DNA of 11,675 bases from Strigomonas culicis (lineage: Eukaryota > Euglenozoa > Kinetoplastea > Trypanosomatida > Trypanosomatidae), in NCBI GenBank assembly GCA_000482145.1, contig AUXH01000596.1:1-11675 (forward strand). Direction: 5' to 3'. This document shows, piece after piece, positions 5,842-11,675 of the stretch. The notes beneath the pieces are model-generated. The model searched no databases and had not been told where the DNA came from. It worked only from the letters and a program-made list of their open reading frames with translations. A program made the translations under genes and the position numbers. The stretch's first letter is position 1. Each line of letters starts with the position of its first letter.

Positions 5842-8800
5842 TCATTTATTCTGCTTCCTCTTCGTCTTCTCGTTCTTAGCCTTCGGCGCGGCCGCGGCGG
5901 CAGATGACGGCGGCTGCGGCTTCTGCGGCGCAAAGACCGTGGCGGCCAGCTCCCAGTCGCCGAGCGCCTTGCTGTCGCGCGCGATGCGCTCCTGCTCCGC
6001 GTGGCGCACGTTGACGCGGAAGAAGAACTTGGCGCGGTCCCAGCGCGCGCCGCGGTTCAGTTCGAGTCGGCTGGGCGCGCTGAGGCTCGCCGCGAGGTCC
6101 TCCGCCTCGCCGGCCTCCTTGGCGCGCTGCCGCGCCTCCGCCAGCTCCTGCGGCGTGCCCGCGGCGGCGGGCGACGGCGGCTGGCGCCGCTGCCGCGCCG
6201 CGCGTCGGCGCCGGCGCGCAAGGACGCGGTGGTGCTCCTCCAGCATCTCGAGCGGCAGGCCGCGGCGCAGCGCCAGCAGTGCCTCGTACGTCCGCAGCGA
6301 CGCGCCGCGGATCGGCACGTCCAGCTGGTGCGGCGGCTGCTCCGGGTCTCTCCGGTCCGTCAGCTCGAGGCTGACGCCGCCGTCGGCGTTCTCGCGCGTG
6401 ATGCGCAGCAGCAGCTCCAGGCAGTGGCCGCCGGCGGGTGCGCAGGCGAGCAGCTCGACGCCGGCCGCGGTGCTGCCCCGCGTGAGCGCCACCGCCACCG
6501 CGCGCGCGCCGCTGCCCGTCACCGGGTTGTCGTACGCGTCGTACAGCGCCAGCCGCAGGGCAAACGGCACTGCCGTGACGGCGGCGGTGTAGCCGCCGCA
6601 CACGCGCGTCTTGCGCAGCACCGCCGGGGCGGCCACAACCGACAGCCACAGCGGCGACTGCAGCAGCTGCTGCCCCTGGGCGAGAACATAGACCCGGTGG
6701 TGGCCGGCCTGCGTCGGGGCCGTGTAGGACACCGTGTAGTGCCCACCGCCGCCCCAGGCGCGCCGCCGCGCCGGGTCGGCCGCGCGCTGCTGCCCCCGCA
6801 CCCGCACGTGGCGGATCGCGCCGACGAACTGGAACTGGACGTCCGGCGCCGCGATGGGGCGGTTCAGAATGTTCCGCGTGTGGATGCTCAAGACGCACCT
6901 TGTCGTGCCGGCCTCGGTGATCGACCCCGTGTCCGTGAACACCTCCGACCAGCCGGGGAAGCAGCGGCGCGTGTCGACGAGCTTGCGCAGCTCGGGGTGC
7001 GCCACGGCGAGCTGCAGCAGGACGCAGGAGGCGACCTGCTGCGCGCTCAGGAGCTGCCAGGCGTGTTGCAGGTACAGCCCGCTCTCCACGCACGCGAGCG
7101 GACAGTAGTAGGTAAGCCGCCGCGCCGCCGGCGCGTAGTGGCAGGTGCCGTGCTCGCCGGACAGGTCCAGCTGCAGCACCAGCTCCTGCACCGCGTCGCG
7201 GATGATCTTACCCAGCGGGGCGTCCCAGCCGATGCTGACGCCGTCGACGAACGGCTGCAGCACGTGCACGCTGTGGCCGTGCGCCAGCAGCCGCAGCGCG
7301 GACAGCACGAACTCGCGGTCCCGCGGCGCGTCGGCGCGGCCCTCGATGGAGGCCCAGTCCACGCGCAGGGCCACCGCGGGGAGGTAGGTGGCGAGCCGCT
7401 GCGCCATGGCGGGCAGCACGTCCGTCTCCAGCAGACGCTTGCAGGCCTGTACCTCTCCCTCCACGAGGGCCTCGCGCAGCGCGGCCGCGATCTCGGCCTT
7501 GCTGGGCGCGCCGTCCGGCGTGAAGCACAGCATGAGCTTGTCGCCGCTGAACCTCACGAGTGCGTCCCGCTTATTCGTGTAGAGCACGAGCACGCCGCGC
7601 ATCCGCCGCGCCACCGTCTCCTGCAGGATGTACTGCGAGTGGAAGCGCTTCACCGCGTGGGAGGGCAGCGGCAGCTGCAGCGCCTCGCCGCCACGCTCCG
7701 CGCGCTTCAGCGGCTGGCTCGGTGTGGCCGGGACGCCGTCGCGGCCGCTCGCCGCCCGCCGCGGCGCCGCGGCGCGCTGGAGGCAGAAGGCGCCCACGAC
7801 CTCGTGCGTCGCACTCAGGAGGCGCTCGAGCACCACCAGCGACATGTCCTCCAGCGCGAGGTTTTCGAGCTCGAGCTTGAACTGCAGCGGCGGCGCCTCC
7901 TCCGCCGGAGAGGGCGCGGCGGCGGCGTCGGCTGCGCGCTTCCGCTCGGCGACGCGCGACACGCGCCGCGCGCGCGCGAGGGTGCGGTGCATCTGCCGCA
8001 CGAAGCGGTCCCGTGCGCGGTGCACGCGCACAAGCGCGATGTCGGCCTCGATCGCACGGCACAGCGTCCGCTCCGCCACGTAGCCGACATCCGTCATGTC
8101 GTCCAGGTTGAAGAGCAGCGCGCAGCGCGGCTCTTCATTATAGAGTGTCTGCGGCGGCGGGAAGCGCGTCAGCGCCGCGTCGTCGACGAAGGTGAAGGAC
8201 ACCTGTGCGGGCTGCGCGCGCCGCACCTCCGACACGACCGACGCCAGGTCGGCCTCCACGGTCTCCTGCAGCGCGTCGCGCAGGCGGTAGCGAAGCAGGT
8301 CCATCAGCCGGTGCACGCCGTTGCGCAGGCGGTGGAAGACGCCTTCCCAGTGCTGGCGATCCTCCTGTACGGTCGGGCCGCCGCGGGGGAGGTCGAGGAC
8401 GGGCCACGCGACGACGACGCTGCCGCTGCGGAGGGCGGGGTGCGGCAGCGACTGCATGAGACTCGTCGCGCGCCGGCCGAGGTCCTCCACCTCGCGGCGG
8501 AGGTACTGCCGATACGCGCGATGCGCCGAGCGCACGGAGCTCGCCACATCCGGCACGGCGAGGTAGCCGTTGCTGGAGATGTAGACGGAGTGCGTCACCT
8601 GCGAGCTGCTCTGGTGCTGCATGTATTCGTCGCTGCGCCGCTGCACAACCCGTATCTCAATCGCGGTCATGTCCTTCAGGCTGCAGTTGTCGTACGCGGA
8701 GAGGATGAGCGAGCTGCCGAGGTACTGGAGGAGCTGCAGCTGCTGCGCCAGCGTGCACTGGCGGAAGCCCTCCGGGTCGTAGCGGATGCGGAACGGGAAG

Positions 8801-11675
8801 CCCTTCAACATCCCCCGCAGCACCTGCCGCTCGCGCTCTTGGTTGAACAGATGCGCCACCAGCGGTGCGCAGAAGGTGTCGCTCTGCAGCACATGGATGC
8901 CGAGCAGCCGCACGTCGCCGAAGCGGAGCCGACGCACGACGTGCTGGTCGATGCGCATGCGATCGGAGGGGAAGAAGCGGCCCCCCTCACCGCCGCTCGC
9001 GACGCTGGAGGCACCGCTCCGCGGCGACGGCGCCGCGCTCGACGGGCTGTGGTCGGCCGCGTCCATCTCCGGCGAGAAGCCCACCGCGTGCATGACGGCC
9101 GTCACCTGGAAGAAGTCGAACAAGAGCGTGCGGACCGCCGGGGAGAGCGCGGGCAGGTACTGGAACAGGGCGTTGGAGATGGAGATGCTGTTGGTCGCCT
9201 TGCCGCTCACGCTCGCGGCCTTGTCGTTCATCTGCTGCAGCAGCTGCGCGATGCGCAGCACGGCCGCCGGGTTGCCCATCGCGATGGCGTACTCAAACGG
9301 CGTGAGGCCCACCTCGTCTGGTCGCTGCAGCTCCTCGGCGAGTCGCTGGCACAGCACCGGCGCGTCGTTGCCGGCCTGCACCAGCCTCCCCACGAGCTGC
9401 ACGGCGATGGCGCCGCCGCAGACCGGCGCGAGGCGGTGCAGGACGGAGCAGCGCGCGGCCGTGCTCGCGTTGAGGAGGAAGGACGGGTCCGGGCGGGTGT
9501 GCGTCAGCAGATAGGTCGCGCAGCTCTCAAAGCCGTTCTGCGCGGCCGCCTCGAACGCGTAGAGGCGGCCCTTGGCGCTGCGAGCGTTCGGGTCCGACAT
9601 CCGCAGCGTGACGAGCAGCCGCAGCACGTCCATGTGGCCGCGCGCGGCGGCCGCGTGCAGGGCGTCGCACGTGTCGGCGATGTTCAGGTCCGCCAGCACG
9701 CGCACACCCACAGCGTGGTTCGTCTTGGCGCACCACAGCAGGCAGGACGACTCCTTCCGCAGCGGCTGCACCCGGGGGGCGTAGAGGCGCCCCTCCGCGT
9801 AGCTGTGGGCGGCCGCCCCCGCGCGGCGGTCGGCGCCGTCGCCGCCGCGGTAGCGCTGCCGCAGCTCCGCGGCGACGCGCTCGTTCACCTGCAGCACGCC
9901 CCGCAGCCAGCCGTAGTGCTCCAGCGTCGCGTCGCAGCGAAAGATCCGCCGCTCCGTCTCGCCGGCGGCGCCCAGCTCGTCCAGCCCGGTGCTCACGGTG
10001 CCGTCCGCCTGGGCCTTGAACAGAGCGGCAAGCAGCAGCCGCAGCACCTTCGCGCGGCCGTGGCTGTAGGCGAGGTAGACCGCCGTATGGCCGTCCGCGT
10101 CCTCGTGCAGCACCTCCGTGGGGCTGCGCCGGGCCGCGAGCGCGGCCGCCGCCGCCTGCGCGCAGCCACCCGCCGCCGCGCAGTGCAGCAGCGACGTCTG
10201 CGCGCCGACAAGCAGCTCGGTGCGGCTGAAGTGGCGCACGAGTGGCGTCGCGACGTGGTCGTGCCCGGCGTGCGCGGCGAGCATCGCGGCGGTGAGGTCG
10301 CGGTGGTTGCGCAGCGACGGGTCCGCCTCCGAGGCGAGCAGCAGCTCCACCACCTGTAGGTGGCCGCGCTGCGCGGCCAGCATGAGCGCGGTGTGGCCCT
10401 GTCGATCCTGCATGTTCACCTGGTCGGGCCGCAGCAGCGCGGAGACGAAGGGCAGGCGGCCGAGCGCGGCGCACACCATCAGCGGCGTGCGCCCCTCGCG
10501 CTTCATGCAGCTAGGGCCGAGCGGGATGCGCAGCGCGCGGAACGTCTCGAGCGCGTGCGCGTGGGGGTGGTGCAGCGCGTGGTACACACTCGTGTGGCCG
10601 CGCGCGTCGCAGGCGGACTCGATGTGCTCCCGCTGGCACCGCCGCGCAATCTCAATCAGCATGTCCCTATCCGCCGCCGCCGCCGCCGCGTGCATCACGT
10701 GGCGCGCCGCGCCGATGATGGGCGCCAGGATGGCCGGCACCTCCTCGTTCAGCACGGGGAAGAAGAAGCGGCGCTTGTGCGGCGCCGCGCTCGCGTCCGG
10801 CGCCTCGTCGCCATCGTCGCTGTCGGCCGCGTCCACGCGGGAGATGTGCTTCGCCGCGTTGGCGATGAGGAGCTGCAGCAGGTCCCACCGCCGCACGCGC
10901 GCGAGTACCAGCGCGACGAGGTTCACGTTCTCGCGCCGCAGGGAGCCGGGGAGGGACAGCAAGAACTCGAGGATGGCCGCGTGGGTCTGGATGCGCGTGG
11001 CGTCGCCGGACCCACACGCGGTGCCGAGGTAGAAGGCGGCCAGCACCACCACGTCCACCGTGCATACCTCCGCCGCGAGCGGCGGCAGCGGGCTCGCCGT
11101 GCGCACCGCGTGGCACTGGTGCCGCCGGTGCTGCGGCTTCTTGTTCTGGTACACGCCGCCGCGGAACGCCTGCGACGCTCGCCTGGCAGCGGTGGGGCCG
11201 CTGCTCGCCGCCGACACGCGCTGGTGCGTGTCGGTGCAGCGGGTGAAGCTCGCACGGTGCTGCGGCATGGCGGGCTGGCAGAAGGCGAGGTACTGCACCC
11301 ACTCGAGCGACCCCGCCGCCACCGCGCACGCAAGGGAGGTGCACGCGGTCAGCACGTAGCGCGCGCCGCTCACGCGCAGCCGCGCCTGGTGCCGCGCGAA
11401 CTGATGCGAGAGAAAGGTAGACGGCCACGCCTCCGCGTCGTCGATGGCGAACATCTCGCTGAAGATGCGCGCGTGCTCGGTGCGGCGGCACAGCAGGTCG
11501 AGGGAGCGCGTGAGACGCAGGTGGTTGAAGGTGAAGGTAAAGAAGTCGCACGCGCGCAGCCGCGACGTGGCCGCCGTCGCCGCGGCCGCCTCCTCCAGCC
11601 GCGCGGTGAGGCCGCTGCGGCCATCCGCCGCGTGCAGCGCAGCCAGCGCGTACACGGAGGGGGCCAGCCGGCGCG
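5842..11675 (-). CDS. Giant ankyrin-repeat protein with filamin-type repeats, 5' partial
   Basis: The frame is open to the right edge. The codon at 11653-11655 is GTG, not ATG, so the true start lies outside the window. TGA is at 5842-5844. At least 1,943 residues are visible; numbering here counts that GTG as 1. Ankyrin-like repeats occupy about 348-550 and 634-810; the clearest are GRTPLMVCAALGRLPFVSAL (388-407), GHTALMLAAQRGHLQVVELL (420-439) and DALHAAAARGHMDVLRLL (664-681). Residues 811-1575 match nothing I know; there is a Ser/Pro-rich stretch near 868-890 and a helical basic segment near 1195-1245. Two filamin-type Ig-like repeats follow: about 1583-1676, with HYTVSYTAPTQAGHHRVYVL and SPLWLSVV, and about 1685-1784, with FALRLALYDAYDNPVTGSG. 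The end is basic (about 1800-1937), finishing KTKRKQNK. Both repeat types mediate protein binding, so a cytoskeletal or flagellar scaffold is possible, but this is inference. Confidence 0.9.
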   Translation of the reverse strand, partial: RRLAPSVYALAALHAADGRSGLTARLEEAAAATAATSRLRACDFFTFTFNHLRLTRSLDLLCRRTEHARIFSEMFAIDDAEAWPSTFLSHQFARHQARLRVSGARYVLTACTSLACAVAAGSLEWVQYLAFCQPAMPQHRASFTRCTDTHQRVSAASSGPTAARRASQAFRGGVYQNKKPQHRRHQCHAVRTASPLPPLAAEVCTVDVVVLAAFYLGTACGSGDATRIQTHAAILEFLLSLPGSLRRENVNLVALVLARVRRWDLLQLLIANAAKHISRVDAADSDDGDEAPDASAAPHKRRFFFPVLNEEVPAILAPIIGAARHVMHAAAAAADRDMLIEIARRCQREHIESACDARGHTSVYHALHHPHAHALETFRALRIPLGPSCMKREGRTPLMVCAALGRLPFVSALLRPDQVNMQDRQGHTALMLAAQRGHLQVVELLLASEADPSLRNHRDLTAAMLAAHAGHDHVATPLVRHFSRTELLVGAQTSLLHCAAAGGCAQAAAAALAARRSPTEVLHEDADGHTAVYLAYSHGRAKVLRLLLAALFKAQADGTVSTGLDELGAAGETERRIFRCDATLEHYGWLRGVLQVNERVAAELRQRYRGGDGADRRAGAAAHSYAEGRLYAPRVQPLRKESSCLLWCAKTNHAVGVRVLADLNIADTCDALHAAAARGHMDVLRLLVTLRMSDPNARSAKGRLYAFEAAAQNGFESCATYLLTHTRPDPSFLLNASTAARCSVLHRLAPVCGGAIAVQLVGRLVQAGNDAPVLCQRLAEELQRPDEVGLTPFEYAIAMGNPAAVLRIAQLLQQMNDKAASVSGKATNSISISNALFQYLPALSPAVRTLLFDFFQVTAVMHAVGFSPEMDAADHSPSSAAPSPRSGASSVASGGEGGRFFPSDRMRIDQHVVRRLRFGDVRLLGIHVLQSDTFCAPLVAHLFNQERERQVLRGMLKGFPFRIRYDPEGFRQCTLAQQLQLLQYLGSSLILSAYDNCSLKDMTAIEIRVVQRRSDEYMQHQSSSQVTHSVYISSNGYLAVPDVASSVRSAHRAYRQYLRREVEDLGRRATSLMQSLPHPALRSGSVVVAWPVLDLPRGGPTVQEDRQHWEGVFHRLRNGVHRLMDLLRYRLRDALQETVEADLASVVSEVRRAQPAQVSFTFVDDAALTRFPPPQTLYNEEPRCALLFNLDDMTDVGYVAERTLCRAIEADIALVRVHRARDRFVRQMHRTLARARRVSRVAERKRAADAAAAPSPAEEAPPLQFKLELENLALEDMSLVVLERLLSATHEVVGAFCLQRAAAPRRAASGRDGVPATPSQPLKRAERGGEALQLPLPSHAVKRFHSQYILQETVARRMRGVLVLYTNKRDALVRFSGDKLMLCFTPDGAPSKAEIAAALREALVEGEVQACKRLLETDVLPAMAQRLATYLPAVALRVDWASIEGRADAPRDREFVLSALRLLAHGHSVHVLQPFVDGVSIGWDAPLGKIIRDAVQELVLQLDLSGEHGTCHYAPAARRLTYYCPLACVESGLYLQHAWQLLSAQQVASCVLLQLAVAHPELRKLVDTRRCFPGWSEVFTDTGSITEAGTTRCVLSIHTRNILNRPIAAPDVQFQFVGAIRHVRVRGQQRAADPARRRAWGGGGHYTVSYTAPTQAGHHRVYVLAQGQQLLQSPLWLSVVAAPAVLRKTRVCGGYTAAVTAVPFALRLALYDAYDNPVTGSGARAVAVALTRGSTAAGVELLACAPAGGHCLELLLRITRENADGGVSLELTDRRDPEQPPHQLDVPIRGASLRTYEALLALRRGLPLEMLEEHHRVLARRRRRAARQRRQPPSPAAAGTPQELAEARQRAKEAGEAEDLAASLSAPSRLELNRGARWDRAKFFFRVNVRHAEQERIARDSKALGDWELAATVFAPQKPQPPSSAAAAAPKAKNEKTKRKQNK
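6304..6909 (-). other. Two filamin-type Ig-like repeats in the giant protein
   Basis: Residues about 1583-1676 and 1685-1784. The first ends with the filamin pattern Y-x-V-x-Y-x-P-x-x-x-G-x-H-x-V, then SP and a beta strand. The second begins with a hydrophobic strand and DAYDNPVTG, as filamin repeats often do at the DaxGN turn. The second half of repeat two is weak. Confidence 0.7.
9226..9756 (-). other. Second ankyrin-repeat block in the giant protein
   Basis: Residues 634-810 hold more degenerate repeats: CLLWCAKTNHAVGVRVL, DALHAAAARGHMDVLRLL, YAFEAAAQNGFESCATYLL, SVLHRLAPVCGG and LTPFEYAIAMGNPAAVLRI. About 85 residues without a clear repeat separate this block from the first. Confidence 0.75.
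10006..10500 (-). other. First ankyrin-repeat block in the giant protein
   Basis: Residues 386-550 hold about five consecutive repeats. Two are near consensus (GRTPLMVCAALGR and GHTALMLAAQRGHLQVVELL) and are followed by DLTAAMLAAHAGH, TSLLHCAAAGG and GHTAVYLAYSHGRAKVLRLL. A weaker repeat precedes them near 351 (GHTSVYHALHH). Confidence 0.88.
10671..10690. repeat. (CCG)n run coding for alanines
   Basis: Six CCG units within the giant gene, encoding most of a six-alanine run (residues 323-328). It is in frame and likely tolerated as a linker or helix. Confidence 0.85.

Noticed and set aside
6001..10359. A 1,452-codon open frame on the plus strand, opposite the ankyrin-filamin gene.
   Set aside because: It is codon-aligned with the real gene, so a stop would need TTA, CTA or TCA codons in sense, which this GC-biased gene avoids. 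Its protein is Arg/Ala/His/Gln-rich with no domain, and it begins at GTG.
9527..10474. A 315-codon minus-strand ORF in another frame of the ankyrin gene.
   Set aside because: It is an Arg/Ala-rich shadow; the main frame carries clear ankyrin repeats through this region.
11653..11655. GTG as the start of the ankyrin-filamin gene.
   Set aside because: The frame stays open to the window edge, and trypanosomatid nuclear genes normally start at ATG, so the gene is treated as 5' partial.

Overview
The window looks like nuclear DNA of a trypanosomatid (kinetoplastid protist), genus not assigned. Four intronless genes all lie on the minus strand, head to tail. Their coding sequence is very GC-rich with strongly GC-biased third positions. 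They are separated by 400-760 bp AT-rich spacers full of homopolymers and simple repeats. In the sense direction the spacers carry a pyrimidine tract followed by a first AG, as expected for trans-spliced genes of a polycistronic cluster. No introns, tRNA, rRNA, CRISPR array or mobile element were recognised.

In transcription order (right to left): (1) 11675-5842, a very large protein, cut by the right window edge, with many ankyrin repeats, a long unrecognised middle region, two filamin-type Ig-like repeats and a basic C-terminal tail. (2) 5297-4899, ribosomal protein eL32 (RPL32), complete. (3) 4490-3258, a 410-residue protein with three SH3-like domains and two CxxC pairs. (4) 2707-761, a 648-residue protein with an N-terminal LisH motif, a charged disordered linker and a C-terminal MINDY-3/4-type deubiquitinase fold. 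Positions 760-1 are non-coding and end with a pyrimidine tract that probably belongs to the next gene, outside the window.

Apart from eL32, the genes look like adaptor or scaffold proteins (ankyrin, filamin, SH3, LisH). Neighbours in trypanosomatid clusters are usually not functionally linked, so no shared pathway is claimed. The most notable observation is that the MINDY-like protein has lost both catalytic residues expected of the family: the GPC cysteine is serine, and no histidine occurs near the expected site. It is probably a pseudo-deubiquitinase. Also notable are the triple-SH3 protein with a possible split zinc site and the ankyrin-filamin giant.
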